DNA of 47,190 nucleotides from an uncultured Solobacterium sp. GTDB lineage: Bacteria; Bacillota_I; Bacilli_A; Erysipelotrichales; Erysipelotrichaceae. The notes beneath the pieces were generated by a model. It saw nothing but the letters and a program-made list of their open reading frames with translations. It was not told where the DNA came from and did not search any database. Position numbers and translations under genes: made by a program. Shown one piece after another: positions 1 to 8,435 of the stretch (position 1 is the first letter of the stretch; the number at the start of each line of letters is the position of its first letter). The stretch covers positions 1-47,190 of the forward strand of contig CALISH010000080.1 in NCBI GenBank assembly GCA_938041275.1, read 5' to 3'.

Positions 1-355
1 GCCCATAAGAAAACTTATATTTTTCTTGCCTTAATACAGTAGCAATAAACAAGCCTATTTGTTCATTAAACCCCTCATATTTTGAATATAATACATTAAC
101 ATCATCTGTTGCCCAATAAGGGTCTTTTTGATAAAATGCTTCTCCCACGGAACCATTATAACTGAGTGATATGGTATTGCCTTTGTGTATTGGAGCTTGA
201 GCTATATGATTAGCTATACCGTTATTTGAATCTATTGCACCAATATAATTATTGCCTCCATCTTCTTGCTCTGCCGAAGTCAAACGTTTTCCCTTTTTTA
301 TAACAAATAATCTTCCTAAAACAAATTCTTTCCAATTCGTCGTATTAAGATTCAT
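1..355 (-). CDS. Type I-like restriction specificity (S) subunit, 3' end outside window
   Basis: This is the N-terminal 118 residues of a target-recognition subunit. The translation begins MNLNTTNWKEFVLGRLFVIK and continues through KKGKRLTSAEQ and ISLSYNGSVGEAFYQ, which is the pattern of the first target recognition domain of HsdS/BcgI-B proteins. Such subunits give a methyltransferase-nuclease its DNA sequence specificity. The ATG at 353-355 is preceded by AAGGAGGG and overlaps the end of the upstream modification gene by 11 bp, so the two are translationally coupled and probably form one complex. The reading frame is open to the window edge. Which DNA sequence it recognises cannot be read from the protein. 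Confidence 0.8.
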   Translation of the reverse strand, partial: MNLNTTNWKEFVLGRLFVIKKGKRLTSAEQEDGGNNYIGAIDSNNGIANHIAQAPIHKGNTISLSYNGSVGEAFYQKDPYWATDDVNVLYSKYEGFNEQIGLFIATVLRQEKYKFSYG

Positions 356-2270
356 AGATTTTACCCTCCTTCATTAAATAAGCAAGGTAATTGTTAAGTG
401 TTTGTTGAAAATCGCTCTCGGAGAGTTTACTATAATCTGTTTTCATATAAGCTTCACATAGCCATTCTGATTTGCCATCGACAACGGATGTGGATGATTT
501 ACCATCAACTGCTTTTTTATTATTGAACAAGTAAAGCCATTCATCCTCAATGACTTTCCATTTAGAATTATTATTCTCGTCAAATTGTTCTATTCTGCCA
601 AGATTCTTTTTCTTTTTAAATCCGTCATCTTTGCAGTAGCCAAAGAATGTTTCATTAACTGTGTCATCTGATTTTTTGTGTGGCTTACCCAATGTAAATA
701 ACATACAGCAAGCTGAAACGGATGCCCCAGGATAAAAAATTTCATTAGGAAGCGTAAACACTGCTTCAAGCGTGTTACTTCTTAGCATTTCAATTTTTTC
801 ATTTTCGATAATTTTACTTGTCCCAATAGCGGTGGATACTGGAAGCAGAACTGCAAGTTTTACAGTTTTTCTTTGCTCGTCATTGTTTTCTCTTTCTTTA
901 TTGATTTCTGCAATGACATCAGAAAGATAATGAATAAACACTAACCCCTTTGTTGGATCTTCCTTGCCATCTTTTGCTTTACCCCAATTCTTTTTGTATC
1001 TTTCAGGAATACCGATAGGTTTGGCATTATAAGGTGGATTCATTAAAACAATGTCAGGGTTAGCAGCTTTAATAAACGCCTTACAATCAAAACAGCTTCC
1101 GAACTTAATGTTAGAATTTCCGTCACCATGAATAAGCATGTTGGTTGTTGATAGACCGTAAGCTTTTTCTTCAACTTCTATACCATATATATGCTCTTTT
1201 TTTACAATGTCCTGTAATGCTTTTGCTTCATCTTCGGTTTTATCACGACTGCAATCAGCTAATTCTTTAACCATAGCTTGCACTAAAAAAGAACCACTAC
1301 CGCAAGTTATATCAAGCACACGTTTTGTTCTATCCACTTCGGTTAATCTGCACATAAATTCTGTTATATGATCAGGGGTAAATGCTTGATTTTTGTCGGC
1401 CTTGCCAGTGTATTTATTAAATGCAATGAAAAACAAATTCAAAATATCTTGCCCCTCAGAACTGTTTGTATCAATATACTGATAAATGTCCATAAGGATT
1501 GTATCTAAAATTTTAATCCAATGGGTTATTGTCAGCTTTTTAACTTTTTGATCGTTTAGAACATTCTTTTGGAGCAATTCGATTTTCTTTGCTTTATTAT
1601 CAGAGCCGTCAAGCAAACTATCCAAAGTTGATTCTATTGCTGCACGAAGTTGTTTGCCGTCCATTACAGACCAATGTGTATCAAGCGTTCTCTTTAATTC
1701 TTCATCAATTTTCTTTCCACCAAATTTTTCAACTAACTTTTTGAGATATAGAAGTGTTGTTCCGACAAACTGACTGCGAAGCCTTTCGTCAATATCCATT
1801 TTATGAAGAAGTTCATTCAAATCATAAGTGTTCTTCAACACCTTTTCTCTGTCATTTTGTTTGCTTGCATCAAACAAACCAACATAATGTTCCATTTTAT
1901 CAAGAACAGTTTCGTTAGTTAAAATGTGTTCATCATCGACAGCAGATTTCCAAACCTTGATTTCCTCATTATTTGTATTCGCAAGAATAGCAATAATTTT
2001 CTTTCCGTAATGTAAAGCACGCTCTTGTTGAAGATATTCATTAAGTTGTGCTTCATCGGATTTTTTGAACAATTGCTTTGTTTCAACAAGAACAACTATA
2101 TCGTCTTTTTCAAAGCGTATATCAAGTTTGAAGTGGGATATACTGCGTCCCAAAGCATTTTCAAGATTTGCCCTTGAACCCGCCTCCTGAATATAGCTAT
2201 ACTCGCCACCTTCAATATTTGATGTCATATATGTATTTCCAATGCGTTCAATCATATCGTGCCTTGTCAT
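345..2270 (-). CDS. Fused restriction nuclease / N6-adenine methyltransferase, BcgI subunit A-like
   Basis: This 641-residue protein joins a nuclease-like N-terminus to an HsdM-type methyltransferase. Residues about 45-110 contain D50, then E63-T-K65 in VLVETKQ, matching a PD-(D/E)XK nuclease core as in HsdR N-terminal domains. The middle and C-terminus carry SAM motif I (LDITCGSGSF, near residue 318) and catalytic motif IV (NPPY, near 411), typical of N6-adenine methylases. Size, domain order and the adjacent S subunit match the type IIB/IIG system BcgI, whose A subunit is of similar length as far as I recall. No separate HsdR is visible, though the neighbouring region on the S side is cut off. 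The start is supported by GGAGGT 8 nt upstream and a 4-bp overlap with the preceding small gene. A plain HsdM with a decayed N-domain is the alternative. Confidence 0.8.
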   Translation of the reverse strand: MTRHDMIERIGNTYMTSNIEGGEYSYIQEAGSRANLENALGRSISHFKLDIRFEKDDIVVLVETKQLFKKSDEAQLNEYLQQERALHYGKKIIAILANTNNEEIKVWKSAVDDEHILTNETVLDKMEHYVGLFDASKQNDREKVLKNTYDLNELLHKMDIDERLRSQFVGTTLLYLKKLVEKFGGKKIDEELKRTLDTHWSVMDGKQLRAAIESTLDSLLDGSDNKAKKIELLQKNVLNDQKVKKLTITHWIKILDTILMDIYQYIDTNSSEGQDILNLFFIAFNKYTGKADKNQAFTPDHITEFMCRLTEVDRTKRVLDITCGSGSFLVQAMVKELADCSRDKTEDEAKALQDIVKKEHIYGIEVEEKAYGLSTTNMLIHGDGNSNIKFGSCFDCKAFIKAANPDIVLMNPPYNAKPIGIPERYKKNWGKAKDGKEDPTKGLVFIHYLSDVIAEINKERENNDEQRKTVKLAVLLPVSTAIGTSKIIENEKIEMLRSNTLEAVFTLPNEIFYPGASVSACCMLFTLGKPHKKSDDTVNETFFGYCKDDGFKKKKNLGRIEQFDENNNSKWKVIEDEWLYLFNNKKAVDGKSSTSVVDGKSEWLCEAYMKTDYSKLSESDFQQTLNNYLAYLMKEGKIYES

Positions 2271-2449
2271 TGGGTTTTACCTCCGGCTTCCTTTTCTTTC
2301 AAATATTTCTCTGCTGCTTCATTAAACAAGTCAGCCATACTATGCATATCTTTGTCATAAACAATGGTTGCTTTTAATTTGTTAAATATTTCAGGGTCCA
2401 TTCGGAATTGAACTTGTCTTGTTCGATTAGCTTTATTCTCTTTAACCAT
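2267..2449 (-). CDS. Small ribbon-helix-helix protein, probable autorepressor of the R-M operon
   Basis: A 60-residue protein starting MVKENKANRTRQVQFRMD. It has the layout of a ribbon-helix-helix (CopG/Arc-like) DNA-binding fold: a short beta strand (RQVQFRMD), a helix (PEIFNKLKATI), then a second helix (SMADLFNEAAEKYLKEK). I chose the ATG at 2449 because GGAGGTGC lies 8 nt upstream; an in-frame ATG further upstream would put the promoter -10 and operators inside the coding sequence. It overlaps the modification gene by 4 bp (ATGA), so it is the first gene of the R-M operon. Two identical palindromes in its promoter suggest it controls its own operon, as controller proteins do in other R-M systems. 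An antitoxin role is possible, but no toxin gene is adjacent. Confidence 0.7.
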   Translation of the reverse strand: MVKENKANRTRQVQFRMDPEIFNKLKATIVYDKDMHSMADLFNEAAEKYLKEKEAGGKTQ

Positions 2450-2463
2450 ATATAGCACCTCCA

Positions 2464-2477
2464 TAATGATATCATTA
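2464..2477. promoter_or_regulatory. Palindromic operator copy 1 (TAATGATATCATTA)
   Basis: A perfect 14-bp palindrome between the promoter and the ribosome binding site of the ribbon-helix-helix gene. It is identical to the second copy 24 bp away centre to centre. Two equal sites near a promoter for a ribbon-helix-helix gene suggest cooperative binding of that protein's dimers; the binding itself is inferred. Confidence 0.6.
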
Positions 2478-2486
2478 AATCTTGAT

Positions 2487-2502
2487 ATAATGATATCATT
2501 AT
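2487..2502. promoter_or_regulatory. Palindromic operator copy 2 overlapping the -10 box
   Basis: A 16-bp perfect palindrome, ATAATGATATCATTAT, containing the same 14-bp core as copy 1. The -10 hexamer of the leftward promoter lies inside it, so a bound protein would block RNA polymerase. Confidence 0.6.
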
Positions 2503-2518
2503 TATCCTTAAAAGTCAA
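2490..2518 (-). promoter_or_regulatory. Leftward sigma-A promoter of the R-M operon
   Basis: On the minus strand, TTGACT (2518-2513), a 17-bp spacer and TATCAT (2495-2490) form a good vegetative promoter reading into the ribbon-helix-helix, modification and specificity genes. The -35 box overlaps the degraded 5' end of the recombinase pseudogene. Confidence 0.6.
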
Positions 2519-2530
2519 GGCACAGCTTTT

Positions 2531-4212
2531 GGGAAAATTCGTCAGGGCAAGAAGAAAAAATCACCGCTCTGTATTGCCGTTTATCTCAAGACGACAATTT
2601 AGAGGGTGAGAGTAATTCAATATCAAATTAAAAAGAAATACTGATGACCTATGCAAAGAAAAACGGATATTTACATCCGCAATTCTTTGTCGATGATGGT
2701 ATCAGCGGAACAACATTTAACCGTCTCGGTTTTCAGGAAATGGAAAGCCTTATTGAAGCAGGTAAGGTGTCAACCGTAATTGTAAAAGACTTATCCCGTT
2801 TTGGCAGAGAGCATTTGTTTTGCGGTCACTACACAGAAATTGTCTATCCGACCTTAGGAGTCAACTTCATAGCCATACAGGAAAATGTTGATACCACGAA
2901 AGGTATGGGAACGGAAATGATGCCGTTTCATAACATTTTTAACGAGTGGTATGCTGCACAAACCTCGAAGAAAATCCGTGCCGTTAATGAGATGAAAGCT
3001 TCAAAGGGTATGAGGATTTCTTCATCAGTGCCTTACGGTTACAAGAAAATCGAAGGTGACAAGGAACAATGGTACATAGATGAACCTGCGGCTGAAATTG
3101 TAAGAAAGATATTTAACCTTTGCATTTCAGGTAAAGGTCCGTCGCAAATTACAAGACAACTTGAAGCCGAAAAAGTGCTTACACCGACAGCATATTTCAT
3201 CTCTGTAGGCAAAAAAACAAGTAATCCTATGCCGCTTAATATTTTATGGCTGGAGTTCCAAAAGTGTTGTTCACATTCTTGAAAACCGACAGTATACCAG
3301 CTGTACCATAAACGGCAAAAGCACAACGGTCAGTTACAAAGTGCATAAGAAAATTGAGAAATCACAAGAGGATTATCAGATTATTCCAAATACGCAAGAA
3401 GCAATCATCAGTGAAAATATTTGGCTGAGAGTGCAAGGACTCAGAAAGAACAAAAGACGAAATACTGCAACAGGAAGAAGGAGTTTGTTTTCCGGTTTAA
3501 TATATTGCGCCGATTGCGGTTCTAAACTTCACTTTTGTGCTTCTAAAAGCTTAAAGAAAAATCAAGAATTTTGGAGATGCTCTTCATATAAAGACGTTCG
3601 AGGTACTTGCTCAATTCACTTTATCCGAGACGTTGTGCTTGAAGTAATCGTTAAAGAAGCCATATCCGAACTTGCGGACTTTGTCCGTTGTTACAACAAT
3701 GCATTCCTTTATCTTATCTCCGAAAAGAAAGGTGCAGAATCCGTAAACCGAGAGAAATCTTTGCGAGTTAAAACCGAAAGTGTAAAGCAAAGAATATCCG
3801 ATTTGGGCAAGTTATTTTCAAGAATTTATGAGGATAATATTCTCGGCAAATTATCCGATGAGCGTTATTCCCGTATGGCAAATGAATATGAAACTGAACA
3901 GAAACAACTTATGCAAGAGGTCAAAGAAAATGAAAAACGCTTGTTGAACTTCAGAAACAGACGGTTGATATGAAGATGCTCTATCAGGGGCTTATGGAAT
4001 TTACAGAAATGAAAGAAATTACTCCAACTATTGTAAACAAACTTATTGAGCATATAGAAATACACAACAATGAAAAGAAACATTCTCACAACAATGTTAA
4101 AGTGGATATTTACTTTACGGCAGTCGGATTGTTTGACATTCCGACAGAGCAGAAGCTTATTGATACAATGGAAAGAATAAAACAGAAAAAGCGGAAAAAT
4201 CCGCTTAAATAA
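2531..4212 (+). pseudogene. Large serine recombinase (TnpX/Tn4451-type), inactivated by several lesions
   Basis: The remains of a transposon or ICE-type site-specific recombinase. The 5' part reads ITALYCRLSQDD with the catalytic serine region, then VKDLSRFGRE, a recombinase domain, a zinc ribbon (CADCGSKLHFC...CSSYKDVRGTC), a coiled coil and a DUF4368-like tail (VDIYFTAVGLFDIPTE). Lesions I can see are: a stop TAA near 2629 where the frame expects CAA (Gln in SNSISNQKEIL); a one-base shift near 3240, after which YGWSSKSVVHILENRQYT continues in another frame; and a one-base loss near 3945, after which ELQKQTVDMKML resumes. A further single-base loss in the A-run near 2557 is likely, since GKIRQGKKK upstream is in a different frame. 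The original start is not preserved. It marks an old mobile element next to the R-M genes. Confidence 0.85.
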
Positions 4213-4219
4213 AGGAAAA

Positions 4220-4247
4220 GGTGTAACCCTTTTATCGGGATTACACC
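4220..4247 (+). terminator. Hairpin after the recombinase pseudogene
   Basis: GGTGTAA-CCC pairs with GGG-A-TTACACC with one bulged A, starting 8 bp after the recombinase stop. No clear T-run follows, so it may be a degenerate terminator or part of the old element's end. The 240 bp beyond it are AT-rich and hold two ATGCATGC-containing repeats but no gene. Confidence 0.4.
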
Positions 4248-4488
4248 ATAATTCCTTAAATACTGCCTTAATAGCCCACGGCTTAAGTTTAGCACTTTTT
4301 TCTATATACATGCATGCACGTTTGTATGTATAAAATAGTTGGATATGCAAGTAATTTTTTGAAAGAAATTTTCATATATTATGCATGCATGTTTTAACAT
4401 AATAAATATTGTGTTAATTTTGTGTGAAAATTGTGTATTTTATGCGCTAAATTTGACGTTTTAAATAATTTTCGTGTATCATTTTCAT

Positions 4489-5556
4489 ATGAAACATAGA
4501 TTAAAAATGACGACAAAGAAATTTCTTGCGTTTGGTTTGGCTGCTTGCATGGTAGGTGGTACTGCACTTAGTTATGTGCTCGCAAGAAGAGACTATATGA
4601 ATAAGCAGATGTTATTATCACAGGCTAAGTTATATGATTCATTAAGACTTAACATGAGTGGTATTACGACAGCTGAGTATGGAAGTACATTTGATGTACA
4701 TACACTCGTTGCGGAACATACTGGTGATTTAAAGATTGATGGACAGATTGATGCTAGTGCAATTGGATCCTATCCAGTTAAACTGATTTTATCTGGTAAA
4801 GAGTCTAAGTTTGGTTTAACAAATTCCAAGACATTTACAGCAAGTGTAAATGTTGTGGACACAAAACCAGCAGAGATTACTTTAGCTGCTAGCAGCGTTG
4901 ATATTAAGGCTGGAAGCTCCTATGACCTTTTCTCAAATATTGTCTCAGTCATTGATCCGATTGATGGTAGCTTAACTGCTTCAACGGAAAACGGAAAGGG
5001 GAACTATACAGTTGCGGTCGATGGTGATATCTCAAAAGCAGGAACATATACAGCGACAGTAACTGCGACGGATAAGAACGGTAATGTTTCTACTGCCTCT
5101 TATACAATTAATGTCACAAGAGCGTATGTATCCTCTGGTCCAGTAGATACTTCTGGCAACTATCAGACAATTTACTCTTACTTAACAGGTACACTTGGAT
5201 TGTCTAAGGCTGCAGCTTGTGGTGTTCTTGCGAACATGTGGCAAGAATCCAAGTTTAATCCAACTGCTGGTTCATCCTATTACGGTTTATGCCAATGGGG
5301 TGGCGGTAGATATACAAACTTAGTTAACTATTGTGCAAATAATGGCCTCGACTATACAACGGTTGAAGGACAGTTAGCTTTCTTAACACATGAGTTAACA
5401 GGTGCGTATAACAGTACTCTTGTTGGATTACAGAATGTTGCGGATTCAGCAGAAGGCGCTGCTGAGGCAGCTACAATCTTCGTAACAAGATATGAAGGTG
5501 CTTCACATACAGCTGGACGTGCTGATAAGGCATATGCATATTATCTAGAAGGATAG
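4489..5556 (+). CDS. Secreted or membrane-anchored lysozyme-like hydrolase with Ig-like repeats
   Basis: A 355-residue exported cell-wall enzyme. The N-terminus has a basic stretch and one hydrophobic segment (FLAFGLAACMVGGTALSYVLA) without a lipobox, so it is a signal peptide or anchor. Two bacterial Ig-like (DUF5011-type) modules follow at about 50-125 and 130-210, the second with GTYTATVTATDKNGN. The C-terminal ~130 residues match the phage-tail lysozyme family (Phage_lysozyme2): GLSKAAACGVLANMWQESKFNP with the probable catalytic Glu in WQES, then YYGLCQWGGGR. It presumably cleaves peptidoglycan during growth or separation. The start is uncertain: GTG 4474, ATG 4489 and ATG 4507 are all in frame and none has a good ribosome binding site. 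Confidence 0.75.
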   Translation: MKHRLKMTTKKFLAFGLAACMVGGTALSYVLARRDYMNKQMLLSQAKLYDSLRLNMSGITTAEYGSTFDVHTLVAEHTGDLKIDGQIDASAIGSYPVKLILSGKESKFGLTNSKTFTASVNVVDTKPAEITLAASSVDIKAGSSYDLFSNIVSVIDPIDGSLTASTENGKGNYTVAVDGDISKAGTYTATVTATDKNGNVSTASYTINVTRAYVSSGPVDTSGNYQTIYSYLTGTLGLSKAAACGVLANMWQESKFNPTAGSSYYGLCQWGGGRYTNLVNYCANNGLDYTTVEGQLAFLTHELTGAYNSTLVGLQNVADSAEGAAEAATIFVTRYEGASHTAGRADKAYAYYLEG

Positions 5557-5584
5557 TAGTTAAAAATCGAGTAGATTGGTATTT

Positions 5585-5627
5585 CCTCCATCTCGAAGAA
5601 TTATTTCGAAAAGATGGAGGTTTTTGT
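5585..5627 (+). terminator. Intrinsic terminator after the lysozyme-like gene
   Basis: CCTCCATCT pairs with AGATGGAGG and is followed by TTTTTGTTT, 28 bp after the stop codon. The next 200 bp, up to the YeeE gene, are a leader without a convincing gene. Confidence 0.85.
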
Positions 5628-5836
5628 TTGTGAATTTTACAATATAGATTTGGATTGGGTTTCTATGTGTAATAGGGGTATATACGATAATAAGAATTGT
5701 GCTATAGTAGAAAAACATAGAGCAGAGGAACAGCCTACATTAGCTCTGCACATTTCTATGTCAATTCGTATGAAGATGATAGGGCTTCCATATGGGGGAT
5801 AGTTTTATCATGGAAGAAAAAGGAGAAATTAAAAGT

Positions 5837-7102
5837 ATGAAACAAATGGAGAGAATTGCTGGCTTTATATTGTTGGCAATTGTAATCTTATTCGGCATGT
5901 TTGGATTAAGTTCATCAATGCTGTATTTCAGATTAATGATGGGTGCAATTTTAGGTTACGCTTTAGCGAGAGGCTTTATGGGCTTTGCGGGAAGTGTAAA
6001 CCGTGCCTATAAGGGTGGTTCTACAAAGCTCATGAGAGCCTTGATGTTTATGTTTTTCGTTTCGGCTGCAGTTAGTACAGCAGTCCTATATAATGCGGAT
6101 GTTTCCCAGTTTGATCTTTGGGTAAACCCAATTAACTTAGGCTTGATCTTAGGAGGTCTTCTCTTCGGATTTGGTATGGCGTTTGCGTCATGTTGTGCAT
6201 CAGGTGTACTAACAGACTTAGTTGCGGCATTTCCTAGAGGTATTGTTACCTTACTATTCTTCTGTATTGGTGTATTTGTAGGCTTCCCAATCCAGAATAC
6301 AGCAAGCTGGGTACAGGATTCTTTAATCAAGTTTGGTGATAAGAATGGTGTATACTTCCCAGACTTATTTGCGTTTGATGGTTTACAGGGTTACTTAGGT
6401 GCGTTAATTTTAACTGGTATTCTTTGCTTGATCGTAGTGAAGTTAAGTTATCTCTATGAAAAGAAGAGAAAGGAAGCAGGAACTTACTTTGGCATTGGTA
6501 GTGAAACGGTACAGTTAGCTGCTGAAAAGAAGTCTCTTGATGAAACAGAAGCTGTTTGTCCATGCAGTGAAGAAGGTTATGTGAAGATCTTCGCACGTCC
6601 TTGGAGTTTAAGAACGGCTGTTCTTGTCATCTCTGCAGTATTCGTATTACTCATGGGTGTTACAAAAGCAGGTTGGGGTGCAAGTACTCCTTACGGATTC
6701 TGGTTTGGTAAGTTACTCATGTTGTTTGGTGTTAAGGTAGAAACAATTGTTGAATTTACAAAGGGAGCAGCAGGTCCTTACCAAATGCCTTTCTTTGAAC
6801 ACCCAATCAATGTACAGAACGGAGGTATCGTATTAGGTACATTTGTATACATGCTTACATCAAATAACTTCATCTCCTTCTGCAAGTCAAGTTGGAAGAT
6901 GAATCCAAAGCAGGCATTATTCTATGCAATTGGCGGCTTTGCGATGGGATTTGGTACAAGACTTTCTAACGGATGTAACGTAGGAGCTTTATATACTCCA
7001 ATCGCAAACTTCTCACTATCCGGATGGATCTTCCTTGTAGTCTTAGTAATCGGTGGTGTTGTAGGAAATATCATTGCTAAAAAAGTTCGCTTAGATGGAT
7101 AA
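5837..7102 (+). CDS. YeeE/YedE-family sulfur transport membrane protein
   Basis: A polytopic membrane protein of about 421 residues with two related halves, as in thiosulfate-importing TsuA/YeeE proteins. The first half contains FGFGMAFASCCASGVLTDL and the second FGTRLSNGCNVGALYTPIAN. These glycine-rich motifs with conserved cysteines are proposed in TsuA to relay the sulfur compound through the membrane. A cytoplasmic loop between the halves carries CPC. I take ATG 5837 as the start because AAAGGAG precedes it and the first membrane helix follows directly; the ATGs at 5792 and 5810 are alternatives. It overlaps the next gene by 8 bp and shares an operon with a rhodanese fusion, which supports a role in sulfur uptake. 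The exact substrate (thiosulfate, persulfide or a selenium species) is not determinable. Confidence 0.8.
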   Translation: MKQMERIAGFILLAIVILFGMFGLSSSMLYFRLMMGAILGYALARGFMGFAGSVNRAYKGGSTKLMRALMFMFFVSAAVSTAVLYNADVSQFDLWVNPINLGLILGGLLFGFGMAFASCCASGVLTDLVAAFPRGIVTLLFFCIGVFVGFPIQNTASWVQDSLIKFGDKNGVYFPDLFAFDGLQGYLGALILTGILCLIVVKLSYLYEKKRKEAGTYFGIGSETVQLAAEKKSLDETEAVCPCSEEGYVKIFARPWSLRTAVLVISAVFVLLMGVTKAGWGASTPYGFWFGKLLMLFGVKVETIVEFTKGAAGPYQMPFFEHPINVQNGGIVLGTFVYMLTSNNFISFCKSSWKMNPKQALFYAIGGFAMGFGTRLSNGCNVGALYTPIANFSLSGWIFLVVLVIGGVVGNIIAKKVRLDG

Positions 7103-8420
7103 AAAATTAAGATATATCGATGTTCTTGGATTAGTAATTGGAGCCATTATAGGCTGGGGTTCCTTTACACTTCCAGGTACAAAGTTTTTAAAAGAAGCAG
7201 GTGTAATCAATACCTTTATCGGGCTTTTGATTGGTGGTGTCTTTATCATGGTGATACAAAATGGCTATCACATCATGCTCGAGAATCATAGAGAAGATGG
7301 TGGAGAGTTTACCTATGCTTTAAATCATTTAGGCAAGGTACATGGCTTTGTAGTGGGCTGGTCCCTAAGTCTTTGTTATTTAAGCATGGTTCCACTTAAT
7401 GCAGGCGCATTTGTTCTTCTGTTACGTGAGATATTTGGTGCGAAGATGGATTTCTTCTATCTATATTCCATTTCGGGATATCCAATCTATCTAACGGATG
7501 TACTTGTGATGTCTGCTGTCATTATTTTGTTTGGTTACATCAATATTCAAGGGTTAAAAATTAGCACGAAGGTGCAAAATATCATGAGCATTCTTTTGGC
7601 TGTCATTGTATCAGGGCTTCTATGCTTGATGTTTATGAGAAGTGATTTGCAGGCCTTTCATCAAAACTATGTGGAAAACTACCGCTTTTCGTTCAGTGAG
7701 ATTTCAAAGATTATAGCGATAGCTCCCTTCTTATTTGTAGGGTTTGATGTAGTACCACAGGTTTCGGAAGAACTTGGCTTTAAACCTGAAAAATCTACGT
7801 TACTCGTAGGGATTTCGGTATTGATCGGTATATTCATTTATGGAGCATTAAATACTATAGCTGGATTAGGCTTTTCACCTGAAGTAGCTATGAAGACGCA
7901 TTGGGCTGTCGCGGATGCGGTGATTCAACACTTAGGTAAAGCTGGATTCTATATCATGTTAATTGCTTTGGCAGCTGCTGTGATTGGTGGAATCAATGGT
8001 TTTATGATTGCGTCGAGTAAACTGATTGCAAGTCTATCCCAAAGAAAACATCTTGGAGAAAGATACAGCATCAAGAATGAAAAAGGTGTACAACCATATG
8101 CTATTCTCTTTGTCTGTGCGATTAGTTTGATTGGAGCCTTTGTTGGTAGACGTGTAATTATCTACATTGTAGATATGGCAAGTGTGCTTGCGGCAGTAGC
8201 GTATATGTATGTAAGTTTCATCAGTATATCCCTTGCAAAATCTAAGATGGAAAAAGTACTGTGCGTGTTAGGTTCACTAATTTCAGCTAGTTTCATTGTG
8301 CTGTTAATGTTTCCAGGATCTCCCGCACAACTTTCAAAGGAAGCTTTCATTAGTCTAATTTTATGGACGGTTTGTGGTATTTTGGTATATCAATTTAGAA
8401 AAAGAAAGAATGTTTCGTGA
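7095..8420 (+). CDS. APC-superfamily amino-acid permease
   Basis: A 441-residue membrane transporter with about 12 predicted helices. The first helix has the APC signature GLVIGAIIGWGSFTLPG, where the unwound GAIIG region binds the substrate's amino and carboxyl groups in known APC carriers. YTYALNHLGK-like spacing (FTYALNHLGKVHGFVVGW) and a later PFLFVGFDVVPQVSEE segment also fit the family. It overlaps the YeeE gene by 8 bp and is followed 15 bp later by the CoA-disulfide reductase fusion. In this setting cystine, cysteine or another sulfur amino acid is a reasonable guess for the substrate, but the sequence does not prove it. Confidence 0.8.
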   Translation: MDKKLRYIDVLGLVIGAIIGWGSFTLPGTKFLKEAGVINTFIGLLIGGVFIMVIQNGYHIMLENHREDGGEFTYALNHLGKVHGFVVGWSLSLCYLSMVPLNAGAFVLLLREIFGAKMDFFYLYSISGYPIYLTDVLVMSAVIILFGYINIQGLKISTKVQNIMSILLAVIVSGLLCLMFMRSDLQAFHQNYVENYRFSFSEISKIIAIAPFLFVGFDVVPQVSEELGFKPEKSTLLVGISVLIGIFIYGALNTIAGLGFSPEVAMKTHWAVADAVIQHLGKAGFYIMLIALAAAVIGGINGFMIASSKLIASLSQRKHLGERYSIKNEKGVQPYAILFVCAISLIGAFVGRRVIIYIVDMASVLAAVAYMYVSFISISLAKSKMEKVLCVLGSLISASFIVLLMFPGSPAQLSKEAFISLILWTVCGILVYQFRKRKNVS

Positions 8421-8435
8421 AGAAAAGGAGAAAGT

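Noticed and set aside
4300..4400. Repeated ATGCATGC motifs here, at 22605-22634 and at 32748 suggested a dispersed repeat family
   Set aside because: Only the short self-complementary core is shared; two of the cases are explained as a terminator stem and a riboswitch stem.
5614..5802. 62-codon frame between the lysozyme-like gene and the YeeE gene
   Set aside because: Starts inside the terminator stem, lacks a ribosome binding site and has no recognisable composition.
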